A stretch of 64,000 nt of DNA from Larimichthys crocea (lineage: Eukaryota; Chordata; Actinopteri; Sciaenidae), in NCBI RefSeq assembly GCF_000972845.2, contig NC_040016.1:20550005-20614004 (forward strand). The letters are read 5' to 3'. Each line of letters begins with the position of its first letter. Positions within the stretch are counted from its first letter, which is position 1. Of the stretch, positions 1 to 11,105 are shown piece by piece. The notes beneath the pieces were generated by a model. That model was not told the DNA's origin. It ran no database searches and saw only the letters and a program-made list of their open reading frames with translations. Both the position numbers and the translations under genes were made by a program.

Positions 1-1100
1 ATATGATGAAATTGTAAAACGGAAACTGTCCCTCTCACGGCTTTCCAAAAAAAAAAAAGAGAGAGAGATTGAATCCTGTATGTTGTCACAGAAATCAGAA
101 TACAAAATCAGCAAAACAATCTGTAATAATTCACATTTACACCATTTAGAAGCTGTTCTGTGCTGTTTACAACACTAAATATCAAATATAATAAGTGCCA
201 TAGACAAAATGATGAAATCAGAGCCATGTATTGTAAATGTGGGTTAAATTTAACATTATTCATGCTGTAAAACAGAAGACTGACCACGTCTGAAATCTGT
301 CTGCTCAACCAGGGAAGCATTTTATCTCAACTCTTGATCGTTCTTTTCCCTCGCTCCCTCTGAGTCCTCCTGTAAAAACAGCCACATGTGCTCCCGGCTG
401 CCTACAGTAACTTCTCAGAAACATAAATAGCAATAATGGACGTTTATAATGGGTTCAACCTCCTGACTTCTACGGTTCAATTTTCCCGCTCTGAAACACT
501 TCAAAACCTTTTTCAGTCGTACGTAAAAAGGAAAAAAAAAAAGAAGAAAAGAAAAGGTGGTTGCAGGGTGGTGTGGGGGGGATGGAGGGGCAACATAAAT
601 GTCAGTGTGAAGTGATGAATTCTGACAGCAGGTCAACCTCACGTGCCCGCAACCAGCGTTTGACCCTTTAGACCTAAAATTGGTATCGAACTTCAAGCTG
701 TTCTGATGTATTAGCATCAAAAACCTCCATTCAAGGCTCAATTGTGATTCTGTATCATTTTAAGCAACAATAATGTCAGGACACATATTGCATAAATATA
801 TTTCAACATTTGTCTCCTCCATTGTCTGAAGACTTCTTTGCAATGCTTGAGCAAGGTTCAGACATAGTTTCTGACATATTACAAAATAAAGAGTTCATTC
901 TAGGATTTCCACAAAGTTATGTACTTTTGAACCAGTAGTCTTTATGATGGGTTATTAATCTTACAGGCTATTATTTTTTTATTTAGCATGCCAGTTTCTA
1001 CAAAATATATTACTGTTTTGTCCATTATTTCATTCAAAATGTGTTATATGTATTATTAATTGGTAATTGTCAGCCTGACTTTGGTAAACCTGCTATTTGA
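1..1100. other. Unique AT-rich DNA, no gene seen
   Basis: I see no gene or recognisable mobile element here. The only simple repeat is an A12 run followed by (GA)5 at about 47-68. Short open frames are AT-rich and lack start context, splice signals or family resemblance. Confidence 0.6.
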
Positions 1101-1104
1101 AACA

Positions 1105-1340
1105 GTATAATCTTGCTGTCACAAGCTGTTAAGTTGAATGAGAGTCAGCGGTACCTAATGGCTCCATGCAGCCCCTCTAATTATTATATAACGTCTCACC
1201 TCTGGCCGGCTGACGGAGGCTGTGTGGAAACGACGGAGCCTAAAAATGACGGTGTAATTGAGACCGGATCCTCGTCTATTAGTCCTAAATTCCTGAGGAA
1301 ATGCCAGACACTGGTGAGCATGAGGGTCACTACATACCTG
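1105..1340. promoter_or_regulatory. Possible conserved non-coding element
   Basis: This stretch is free of repeats and more balanced in base composition than the AT-rich DNA around it. It is rich in short homeodomain-like words such as CTAATTATTA and GGTGTAATTGAG. That texture is common in regulatory islands near developmental genes, but the call is inference from appearance only. A short coding exon is also possible, although I found no convincing splice pair. Confidence 0.2.
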
Positions 1341-2092
1341 TGTGTCTGTGGTCTGATTGTTTTCAAAAGGGTTTTATAAGGACTCATTAACCATAAATCT
1401 GGATTTGAGGAGAATCTCCAACCACTGTGGAGAATCTGCCAGCGCAGATCTTAACAAGGAGCGACACGACAATTCAGCCACTTAGAACTTTGAGACACGC
1501 GGTATAAATAAATAAATCACTGGCGATCCAACTTGTCCTGTGGAGTGATATTATTAAAGGGTTTGATTTCTGGATTTGGAGCAATGGAAGGAAGAGTTGT
1601 TGTGACAAGACAAATATTGCTTCCTTAACGCTGACAGCAGTGGCTGAATGCTGTAAAACGCTGAACAGAATGCTGCCTCTTCGTTTACTATTTATCTTGG
1701 ATTAGATCACATAAATTATATTGTTTCATTTTCATACAGAGAAGAGACGACTTGTACTGAAAATCCTGTTTTTGTCTCTTTTATTATCCAAGATTGAATA
1801 AAAATAATAATAAAAACCTCAGCTCTTTTTTTTTTTGCAATCTATTGAAGGTAAATAATAATGACACATTTATTACATTTAAATTTTGCAATTCTAGTTT
1901 AATTTTTTATGATAAAAAAGACGTTTAAAGATGTTACACTAACTGTAAATATATCACATTGTGTAATTATAGTACATACATTAAATAATTAACAGTGTAC
2001 AGGGCTAGGCTATCATGCACATCATCAGTCAACGGTAGAAAAATGATTTCACAGCCCAGAATCCGCGTTTAAAGTTTTTCCAATGTACTCAC

Positions 2093-2222
2093 CACTTTGC
2101 TTCTGCACAACACCAGACCCCATCCTGATCACCTCACATAGCAAGGATATCACAATGGCGAAGAGTTGCAAATGCATCTGGGCTGCTGGCAAGCGCCCGC
2201 TTCAGCGCCAGGCTGCGGACAT
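2093..2222 (-). other. Possible exon, gene unknown
   Basis: On the minus strand, a plausible acceptor (CCTTGCAG just before 2222) is followed by a protein-like frame reading DVRSLALKRALASSPDAFAT and onward. The frame ends in TGA at 2136-2134. Two good donors follow: GTGAGG after 2138, which gives an 85-nt exon that skips the TGA, and GTGAGT after 2093, which would include it. The frame is also open upstream to about 2370, so openness alone proves little. The plus strand of the same DNA encodes a 34-codon ORF (2155-2259) with a Cys/Lys/Arg-rich peptide. I do not recognise either peptide. It could be a coding exon, a poison exon, a non-coding RNA exon or chance. Confidence 0.25.
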
Positions 2223-2629
2223 CTGCAAGGACTCCAGGGGTGGCAGGTTGAAGATTTAGTTCCACAGCAAAGGGACAGAAAGAGGCAAGAAAGGGAAAGG
2301 ACAAAGACAGGGGTGGGGGGTTAAAAAAAAGATGATGGAGATGAAGTGGAGAAGATCTTGTGGGCCCAAAGCAGCGATGAAAACGATGAGAGTGAAGGTG
2401 AGAGGAGAGGCAGAGGAGAAAATCCTCCTTCTTCTTTGTCCTGTTTCACGCAGAAGATTTAGGGCTAGGATGAGGACACAGGCGCCCATAAACAACAAAA
2501 TAAGAGCGCAGGAGTCTCGGAAAGACTGGAGGTGAGGAGAGCAGAGAGCCTCGTCTGCTTCCCCAGACTGGCAGCTTGGAGGGAAAACTCACCATTTAAC
2601 TACCACTGTCAAATTTGCGATAAACGAGC

Positions 2630-2870
2630 TCCACTTATCCCGTAGCCATCTTTAACCCTTTATAGGGTGCGCTCTCAGGGCCTAAGTGGTTCCATATTTC
2701 CAGCTTGATCTTTAGCCCCCTCCTCCTGGCTCTATCTATTGTTGTTCCGTCTCTTCTTTTTATTATCCTCCGCTGGGCAGCATTGTTTTCTGTGGCAATC
2801 CTATTAAATGCGGGCAGTCAGTTAACTTAATTTGACCACCCCGAGAGGAAGAAAAACAGCTGGAGAACCG
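2630..2870. promoter_or_regulatory. Possible conserved non-coding element
   Basis: This is a repeat-free block with SOX-like words (CTATTGTTGTTCC, GCATTGTTTT) and an AAGTGGTTCC word close together, next to a TTAACTTAATTTGACC homeodomain-like stretch. Only the presence of these words is seen; function is inferred. Confidence 0.2.
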
Positions 2871-2965
2871 CATAACTGAGAGTTCAAAATCTGATTACAG
2901 ACTAGCATGTTTTTGCAATTGATTTGTTGTGCCTGTTTAGGTAAGAAGTCAGGTACACAGGATGT

Positions 2966-3010
2966 CTGCGATATATATACAGGATATATATATATATGCT
3001 CTTATATATA
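2966..3010. repeat. Short (AT)n tracts
   Basis: Two short runs of alternating T and A, split by CAGG, form a small AT microsatellite. It may be a weak, easily melted site. No other feature is visible. Confidence 0.7.
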
Positions 3011-4360
3011 AGGGAAATAAACTAATTATTGAATTTATGTTGAGTTTATCCTACACAAACAGTAGTAAAAAAATGTAATAAAATCCATGCAAAAGAATAT
3101 TTACAGCATCACCATGTAAACCGTGGTCAGTTATATACTTTGCACCTTCTAGTCTAAGAACATGACTGTGGGCGGTAAAAGTACACTACAGTACAGTATG
3201 GGAAATATATCGTATGGTTCATATACTACTAATTTTGTTTCCAATTTTATCCTGTAAGGAAACTAATATAATAATTCCTGCCTGGATTATATTCAATGTA
3301 AGCGTATTGTTTTTGGTCTTTAGCTTTTTTTCATCCCTAACAGAGAGCTGAGCATAAATCAAATCTAATTATGTTGTTATGAGTGTATTCTGAGAGCAAT
3401 TTAAATTGAAGTCGTTAGTGAAAATTTTAATAATATGTTCAGTATTTTTGTGACTTGGCAAATACACTAATCATTTCATCTCATTATACTGATAGACATG
3501 ATGCTGCCAGATGCATTCTTTGTCAACATGTATTCTCAATTGGAAATAAGTGGTATGTCATGTAATCTTCTAGAAGACACATTCCTGTTATGAGAAATGA
3601 CATAGAGAGCGCAACAGAGTGAAACGTATACATACTCATATATATTTAAATATCTAAATCGGTAGCGGTGACGTTTAAGAAACAACACCCGAACTGATCA
3701 TTTGATTGCCTCAGATGTGGAAAGGTTATATTAGAGCATATCATTAAAGCTCTTTCTTTTGAAAGATATATGTGTATTTCAGTGTTTCAGCTCCATAGGC
3801 CAAAAGCTCACACCATGTGGTCGCAGTGTTGTGGCTTTGACTTTGACTCACAACTTTTGTTGCATGTTATCCTCTCGTGTTTGCCCTGTCTCTCCGTCCT
3901 CTTTATTCAGGGCAACTTTAATGTTTAATGTCATGTCTCTATTTAGACTAATTTTCTTCAGAACTAAAACTGATTTACGGACTGATTCACTGCATCCTCA
4001 TTACCAGATCAAAGATGCAGTTTTATGTACTGGAGAAAAACTTTGTTTTCGTGCACTCCGAGAAGCAGCTCTGAAAGATCTTTGAGGAACCTTCTGGGTT
4101 CTCTGGGTGACACGAGCAGAAGAACCCCAGGAGTTTGTTTGACAGATCTCTTAATAATGTTTTCATGAACTCAGCGGACACTTTCAAAAGCATTCAACAT
4201 CTTCCAGGAAATCATTGAAAGATATTTGTACAAGTCAGAAACACTATTGAACTGAGAGTATCCCCCGATGGATTACAGAACTTTAAAAATATAGCATGCA
4301 CACATGCCTAAAGAATTACATACCTCACGTCTCAAATGAAACAGGAGTGTTTTCTTCCGG
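3011..4360. other. Unique DNA, no gene seen
   Basis: About 1.3 kb without recognisable repeats, RNA genes or exons. A 108-codon open frame at 3759-4085 has no family resemblance and ordinary AT-rich composition, so I treat it as chance. Confidence 0.5.
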
Positions 4361-4365
4361 CAGTC

Positions 4366-4545
4366 AGGGTGGCCTAATGGTTAGGAAGAGCCCATAAAGG
4401 AAAGGTCACAGGTTTGATGTATGCAGCAGTTAATGGAGCCATCTCTGAAGTGCCTTTGAGCAAGACACTAAATCCTGCTGCTTCTTGTAACTTGATCAGG
4501 GTAAGGACACCAGTTAAAAGCCTTAAATGAAAGTCCGAAGCAAGT
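4366..4545 (+). mobile_element. Degraded tRNA-derived SINE
   Basis: A tRNA-like head has a recognisable A box (GGTGGCCTAATGGTTAGGAA) and a decayed B box (CACAGGTTTGAT). It is followed by the body seen in many fish SINEs, including TGCCTTTGAGCAAGACACTA. No poly-A tail or target duplication is visible, and several bases have drifted from the usual Pol III boxes. This points to an old, inactive copy. Family name not assigned. Confidence 0.6.
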
Positions 4546-5257
4546 ACAGCACTACATGATACAAAAATGACAATTTGTTTGAAATAAAACTCTGAAATTT
4601 CAGTTTTTCAAGTAAAGTTTGTTAAAGTTAGACTTTTAGTTTCACTGCTCAGGATCCGTAGTTACAAGGAAGATACGACGACGACAACGTTGTTCTCGTG
4701 TGAACATGCTTTTAGTGTTTGTGTAGCTAAATGTCAAAAAACAAATGAAATGAAATGGTAAAAAACAAACAAGTTGTCAGTCTGCAAAAATGTCTTGAAG
4801 TTCAAATAGAAATGACTTTATTGAGATACGAGGCTTTAATTTGTTTTCCTCCCCACACATTTAGCAGCAATGGAATCCCTCTCGTAACTGCCTGCTTTAA
4901 ACCCCCGGTTGTAATTTTTATTTCGATGTTTTGTAGCCACAGACTTTTTACGGGGGTTGGACAGAGTAAACTGTGGCCTGTGGTGAAATTAGAACAAGAT
5001 TGAGAGATGTTAAGAAAGGAGATCTCTTACTGGTATCTGGAGGACTCTGCTGATGGGGAGTTCAGCGCTGCTTGGAGAGTCGGCTATTCTGAACAAGATT
5101 AAACAGATGATGGTGGTTGATTTTTATTAAAGAGCTGGATGAGAGCTGAGTAATCTTCATTGTGCCGACAGGTTAAGGGAACAGTTTGATGGTGGTCTGA
5201 ACAGTGTTTCAGGTGCAGAAGGCAGCTTTCTCCATCCATCTGGTGGGTAGCAGGTAG

Positions 5258-5362
5258 TGCGGCGACCTCTGTGGCTGTGACGTGAAGCCGATGCAAAAGT
5301 GCCAAAAAATCACATTTCCTCAAATGGCCACTAGAGGCTGAGTCAATCCCCATAAGCATATG
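5258..5362 (-). mobile_element. Fragment of dispersed repeat family B
   Basis: Read on the minus strand this matches the 3' part of the repeat at 16262-16675. Shared segments correspond to the words around GGCTTCACTTCACAGCCGTG and TTGGCACTTCCGCATTGG of that family. It stops at about 5362 and is joined directly to family A sequence. No ORF or target duplication is seen. The family appears non-coding. Confidence 0.55.
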
Positions 5363-5567
5363 TGGAGCCAGTGTTTGGTTTGTCCCTTCTGGGCTGCTGT
5401 AGAAACATGCTGGTTCAACATGGTGGATCCTGTGGAAGAAAGACCTGCTCCCTCTCAATCTAAGGTAACATTCACATTAAAAAAAAACTTATTTTCAGAT
5501 GATTATACACTAGTGAAAACATTTCTGTCAATAGATCCCATTAAATATTACACACTGGACCTTTAAA
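5363..5567 (+). mobile_element. 3' part of TIR element family A
   Basis: It ends with TTACACACTGGACCTTTA, the reverse complement of the family's left end as seen at 61391-61409. The body contains the characteristic TTCAACATGGTGGATCC and GATTATACACTAGTG segments. The left part of the element is missing and is replaced by family B sequence. This is a non-autonomous DNA element with terminal inverted repeats; superfamily not assigned. Related copies lie at 54315-54640 and 61391-62478. Confidence 0.65.
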
Positions 5568-7055
5568 ACCAGCGTGGTTATGAGGCAGCGTTCACCTGCA
5601 ACACATTTATAAATCAAACAAACTTAACATACCTTCTACTATTAGATTCTTCATGCTTTTATTTCAAATTTAAAAAGACTTCACTGATCTTCAAGGCTTG
5701 GAACAAACACAAGAAACAAGACCAGAGATGGATGTGGTAACAGTTACAGGTAAGCAAAGATCTGTTCATGTCTCTCAAAGTCAATAAAAACTTTATAGAA
5801 AAGGCAAAATTGGAGAGGTTAGTTACATCAGTGTAAGAAAGCTATCTTTCATTGTAAATGGTTTCTTATTAAAAATAAATCAAAATGACTGGATTGTTAG
5901 GAGGTTGCACGTCAGTGTTACTCAGCAACTGCTGTGCATCTCCCCATCATCTTACAAAACAGGAATGTCATGCAATAATGGGAAAAATATGTTTTATAGA
6001 GAAGGGAATACAAAAAACATATAAACAACTCACTGAAGTATGCACAGTTCAGGGAATTAGAGTCCAAAAAACAATTAGGTGAACGGCCATAAAAGGGTCT
6101 GCACGCTCACCGAACAGAACAATAGCATCGTGATCTGTGTTACAGAAATGCTTCGCTGCACGCATTTCCTGAGTCTCAAAGCGAAAAAAGAAAGCTCCAA
6201 AGTTTTTCGTCAAATGGCTGAGTGAAAAAGTGGAAACTTATTCCTCACAGGTGCTTATTTCCACAAAGAATAATCAGCATCATGTTGAGTAAATTGTATA
6301 TCTTGAACGCATCTAAACAGGATGCACTAAATACAAAGTGCTTAACGGTTAATTTGAGCTGCCACATGTTTGTGGAAACATTTTTATAAATCTCGACAGC
6401 GTGTTCGCAACTAAATAGGAAGGTTATTAAAACACCCAAGCTGCTATTTTCCGTACTGACTGACAGACCTTTATTAAGCCTACAGACACATGCTCGGCCA
6501 TCTGTTGACAGGCAGCCACTAAACACGTTGTTAGCACACACTTAACTTCACGGATACACACGGTTGGTGGCCGATTCGGTCACGAGGGTTAGAGGGTGAA
6601 GCCTTTCCCTCGCTGTGGTGGTGTTTCACCGCTGCAGGGGCCTGTAGTCGCTCCATCATTCCCTCTTGAAAACTTCACATTTTTGTCCGGATACGTGCAT
6701 TCCTGCAACACGTGTGCCAATTTGGACTTTGAAAAACGCAACAAAGGCACATTTATCACATCTATTTGCAGATTTATCTTTTTGATAAATTTTGGTGACG
6801 TGGAGTTTTGAACACGTTGTGCCTGTTAGAAGAAATATACGGTGAACCGTCTACATGTGAGTGAGTGGTCACCCTTCATAGATCAATCTGGCGAGAGGAC
6901 AAATGTATTCATTCAAATCATGTCTCATTTTTTGTCATGTACTGTAAATTGAAGCCATTTGGTGAAGCCCTCCGGGAAGGCAAAGATGGAGCCTTGACAC
7001 CACAAAGCGCAGCGTATGTTCTAAACTTTATTCAAGGGGCTTTCAGTGGTTTCAG
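5568..7055. other. Unique DNA, no gene seen
   Basis: No clear repeat, RNA gene or exon. Several open frames of 60-100 codons (for example 6245-6541, minus) show no domain or motif and are taken as chance. Confidence 0.45.
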
Positions 7056-7059
7056 TCAG

Positions 7060-7600
7060 AGCAACATTGTGTAATTTGTTGCCCATTTGGAGCCCGTAGC
7101 CTCAGGATTGCAATACCACTGCTGCTGTCCATTTTGATTACATTACTTGTGTCTACAAGTTTGCTAACAGCCAAACACCAAGAAAGTTCAACAACAATAC
7201 GTAGAAAGCCAACCGATATTACCGTGTCCAACAGCAAGAAGCCCGGCTCAGCGTCTGTTTTTCTGCCTTTTATTTCACAAAGCTCTTGCCAACAACTAAA
7301 AGCCAGTCCAAGATTTATTCTTGTCTGGCAGCCTCAGTCGCTGTCTGTATTTTCTGTCGTCTGCCATGCTCTGCTTCTGCTGAGCCCAGTCACGTTAAGC
7401 TTGGCTCTGGTTCTGGTGTCCATACTGGCATCGCTCCCTGTCTGCATTCCCCCCTGCTCTGGGCCTGAAACCCTCCTTTCCCCCGATGGTTTCAAAGCTC
7501 CTCTGCCTACCAGTGTAAACACTCAACCGGTTCTCTGTGCTCCCAGTCCAGGAAGCATGACTAACTAACTGAGCTGAGTAGCTAAAGGCAGCTACGATTA
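7060..7600 (+). mobile_element. TIR element family C, left-end copy
   Basis: It starts with AGCAACATTGTGTAA at 7060-7074, the exact inverted complement of the right end of another copy at 60597-60611. From about 7239 to 7340 it matches the same interior as that copy (AGCCCGGCTCAGCGTCTG here against AGCCCAGCTCGGCGTCTG there). The right boundary is uncertain. The open frames inside show no transposase motif, so it is probably a non-autonomous DNA transposon remnant. Confidence 0.5.
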
Positions 7601-8005
7601 ACGGTAGTTTAAAAACTCTGTAGGCAGAGCGGCTGGAGGACGAGAGAGGGAGAGCCTGAAACATTTGTAATGCCATAAAGTGTTAAGACTCTTAGAGCCC
7701 AAAGCTACATACTGCAAGAACAAGTTTTAATTTTTAGAAACTTTATTAATCACATTGTAGGTTACACGTGAAATTATTCTTCTGCATCCAGTTGGCACCT
7801 GTCGGAACACACATGCACATGCACAGGATCATACACATAGTGGCAGTGATTTGCAGCGTAGGGGGAGCAGATGTTGGGGGGTACGGTGCCTCCCTCACGA
7901 TGAAGGAAATGTGTTCCCAAAACCGCGATCAGTAGCTGCCCCAACCCAGAACACGTATGAGGTTGCGACTCACACTGTCACGGTAACATGCATCCAAAGA
8001 ACAGC

Positions 8006-8077
8006 TCCCCAACCTGGGATCAAACCAGGGACCTTTAGATCTTCAGTCTATCGCTCTGCCAACTGAGCTGTTTCGGG
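8006..8077 (-). tRNA. tRNA-Phe(GAA)-like sequence, probable pseudogene or SINE head
   Basis: Read on the minus strand, 72 nt fold as a tRNA with anticodon GAA (loop CTGAAGA). The D stem is GCTC/GAGC and the T stem CCTGG/CCAGG. The A box (CAGCTCAGTTGGCAGAGC) and B box (GGTTTGATCCC) are close to nuclear tRNA-Phe. The acceptor stem CCCGAAA/TTGGGGA has three mispairs, and the anticodon stem has one A-A. Only a short T run follows the 3' end, so termination is weak. Most likely it is a tRNA-Phe pseudogene or the head of a tRNA-derived SINE, not a working gene. Confidence 0.65.
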
Positions 8078-8458
8078 CTCTGACTGGAAACGGCAGAGGA
8101 ATCTAATCCAGCATCAAAATGACCAAGACCATGACCTTTCTCTAACATTTACCAAATGATATAAACCTAATTCTTTGGATAAAGTGTTGCCTTTGTCATG
8201 GATGGACATGGTTGTATGTTCAAATTAAATATGGCATCACAATTCATCAACATCTACTCATCTCATGTTGTGAATTTAAGATCTTAGTAGCTTGCAGATA
8301 TTGGTAAAGAACAGTGTTCAGAGTCTTTTATCATGATGCCATCATACACAAGACCCAGAACAAACTGGAACCAAAGACTCCTGGACAAAAATATAGATTT
8401 TATTTGCAATGCATTCAATGTTGTTAATATTTGTGTGCCTAAACAAGAGTCTAACAAA

Positions 8459-8950
8459 TACAGTCGTCCTTCGCTATGACGCGGTTCCCCTTTCGCGGAT
8501 TCGCTGTTTCGCAGATTTTTTGTGTGTAATTTTGCATGCTTTTTTTACAGCGCACTGTACAGTATGCATTGTGTTCGGCACCATCAGAGGAGCTGTGAAA
8601 TACGCGTGAGTTACTGGTAATAATTTCTTATGTGTCAAACCTCGAAGATTGATCATTAAAATTTAAATTTGTTAAAAATGTTTGGGTTTTGATCTTTGGT
8701 TTCATTCACTAATACAGTATTGTACTTATTTTTGTTAAATCTGCGAAAGTTTGAACTTTGAGAGAGTTTAAATAAGAGAGAAATGTGAGAAAATGTTAAT
8801 GCCTGTCTGAGAAAAGTGTATAAAAGTGTGTGGTTAGGGGTTTTACGGCCTTAAAACATGTAGAATAATTGTAAAACTTACTTCGCGGATTTCGTTTATT
8901 GCGGGTTATTTTCAGAACGTATCCCCCGCGATAAACGAGGGACCACTGTA
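8459..8950. mobile_element. pogo/Tigger-like MITE with TA target duplication
   Basis: The 488-bp element runs from CAGTCGTCCTTCGCTATGAC at 8461 to the inverted partner of CAGTGGTCCCTCGTTTATCG ending at 8948. It is flanked on both sides by TA (8459-8460 and 8949-8950). Subterminal CGCGGATT and TTCGCGGA motifs are also inverted. There is no transposase frame. Long imperfect inverted repeats, TA duplication and this terminal sequence are typical of pogo-type Tc1/mariner-superfamily MITEs. Confidence 0.85.
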
Positions 8951-10095
8951 AAATATTTGTATTTCACACATACTATGAGCTAAAGAAATATTTCATGGTC
9001 CTACATTTTCAATATTAAATTCTTGAGCCTACTGAATCACAAACAAAGGCTGTCTCAGCTGCTCTCTCAGCTCAGGAGGAAATGCCCAGGTGAGCTTCCC
9101 TCCTCTTTTTTTACAGACTCTGCCCTTTTACCTGGGTCCTGTTGCTAGACTTCCTATTATCCTCCCTTCCACACATACACATTTATTAAATTCATTTTTG
9201 ATTGACTTGCCTCAGTCATGCTCGTGGTGATTTGCTTGGGGAAGCTCGGAAACGTGTCATCACTTCTCACCACTAAATTTAAATAAATCACATTGGTAGT
9301 GACAGAGAGTGAGAACTGTGAAAGCGTGATCGCAGTGAGTTCAGTTTTTCAGCGTACAAAGTTGCCCACAGACAAACACAGCACTGCACAAAAAAAATAA
9401 ATAAATAAAAATGAATGGACTTCCTTACTGTGCTTCCTCTGTGTGAATGAACAGTCGGAAAAAAAGAAGCACCCTACAAACCCTTCAGTGTGACTCTAAC
9501 CATTTCCCTCGCAGTGGGTAGATGAATGAAACCAGCAACGGAAGGAAATTTCAAAGGCGAGGTCATGTAGAGTTTGCTTGCAGGCATGTGTTTGACTGTA
9601 TCCTTGCGTGTGTGCGTATATGTGTGTGAACATATATGTGAAACCAATTGAGTCGGTGTCTTTGTGGCTTTAATCCTTCATCCGATAAAGAGCTGCTGTG
9701 GAGGTTTGGAACGTGTCCACCATCGAGTTTTGTTTCGGGTGTTCTTTGATGCAGTTTGTGTGTGTAGTATATTGAAACTGGATGGCAACGAAAAAAATAT
9801 ACTTTTATATATATTGTTACGACAAAAAATAGTATACTTCCACATGGTTTCTGACTGGCCGGTTTGTCTGCTCGTTTTTGTTTTCAAGGCAGCCAGTCCT
9901 CCTTCATCCCTAAACAGAGCTGATCTGTTCCAACATTTTCCAGTAGAAAAAACATGACAGATCAGTGTGGACCCCTGGAGACCATCGGGCACATCTCTGT
10001 GACAGCAGCAACGGCGTTTTGGTCTGTTCTTCATGCAGCTTCAAATCCCAACAGAAGCATTTCAGAAGTGTTTACCCGACATTACCAAGTATGGC
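8951..10095. other. Unique DNA with an A-rich stretch
   Basis: No gene is recognised. An A-rich AAATAAATAAATAAA stretch at about 9389-9413 is the only simple repeat. Open frames on both strands near 9664-10034 overlap each other and show no family features. Confidence 0.45.
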
Positions 10096-10651
10096 TAAAG
10101 CAGGCTTCACACAGTTTAGCTGCGTCCTCTGCCCGGCGTCATCTCACACCGGGCACGTGTTGGCAGCGTAACGGCAGCGGAGCGAGCCAGGCCGTGTTCA
10201 CGCGCGAGAATTCTGAATGTACGCGAGACCGCAAGATCCCACGATAAACTGTGTGTACCAAGGAAACAACAACAACATCACACAGCTGACTTTGCTTCTC
10301 CGACATGGAGGAGAAGAGAAAGTATCTGTTGTATCATAAACTATTGTGTGTTGCCACCGGTCATGACGTAAAGTTGATGTGAAGTTGTGATAAGCTACAT
10401 GAACCGCGTCTTGTGTTTTATTTTGAAAGGGGGCGGAAGTTTATTATGTTGATTCTGTGTCGGATTTCCTGTCTGGTGCGCAGTGCTCTGTTGAAATTTA
10501 CGAGGTTTAGCAGCAATAGAAATAGAAATGCTAGGCTCCGCGGCACGCCCTGTGTGAGTGCTCGCATTGACTAGACTGGCAGCGATCAGCTCCGGTGATC
10601 GCGGTGCAGCCGTTACGCGGCGCTTACGTCCCCTGTGTGAAGAGGCTTTAA
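10096..10651. mobile_element. Non-autonomous TIR element, PIF/Harbinger-like
   Basis: The left end AGCAGGCTTCACACAG (from 10099) pairs with the right end CTGTGTGAAGAGGCTT (to 10648), 13 of 16 positions inverted. Flanking TAA trinucleotides (10096-10098 and 10649-10651) fit the 3-bp TWA duplication of PIF/Harbinger elements. Subterminal blocks around GCGTAACGGC are also inverted. The interior is GC-richer than the surroundings and has no transposase frame. Superfamily is inferred from the duplication alone. Confidence 0.65.
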
Positions 10652-10894
10652 GTTACGTTATGAAACAGTAAAGTAAAAACTTGAGATGTCCCGATCAACC
10701 TTCTCAATACACACACCAGCATTTATTTCACTGAACATCTTTACAATGCATCTTTTCCAGTAATCACCAACTGGCGCCCTGCAAAAAATTCTGGCCTGCC
10801 AGAGTACAATCACTCCGTAACAGAGATTTGATATTAGATATGTGCATAGAAGAAGTGCTACAAGTGGAAACGCCAAGATTCCCCCGTTATGGCT

Positions 10895-11105
10895 AACTAA
10901 GGTTAACTAACAGCAGCTACTTTTCTTTCAGTCGGGAAAATACACAGAGGTGGAGCAGTCAGAGGACGTCAAAGGGGAAATCAGAAAACATTTAATAGTA
11001 TAATAGTCAAAATCAGTAAAATAGTTGGTGGTGTGCGTCTTCGAGCCAGCGTTACGGACCTCTCCCGACCCTGGGGTGCAGGGTTAGAATGGCAGAGCTT
11101 ATATT
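10895..11105 (+). mobile_element. Fragment of TIR element family C
   Basis: It matches the right half of the copy at 59876-60611. Shared words include CTAACAGCAGCTAC, CAGAAAACATTT, AAATAGTTGGTGG and GAATGGCAGAG, in the same order and at similar spacing. Neither terminus is present. It is a non-coding relic. Confidence 0.55.

Noticed and set aside
7134..7568. 144-codon open frame, plus strand, with hydrophobic stretches
   Set aside because: It overlaps a family C element and several conflicting frames; no recognised motif.
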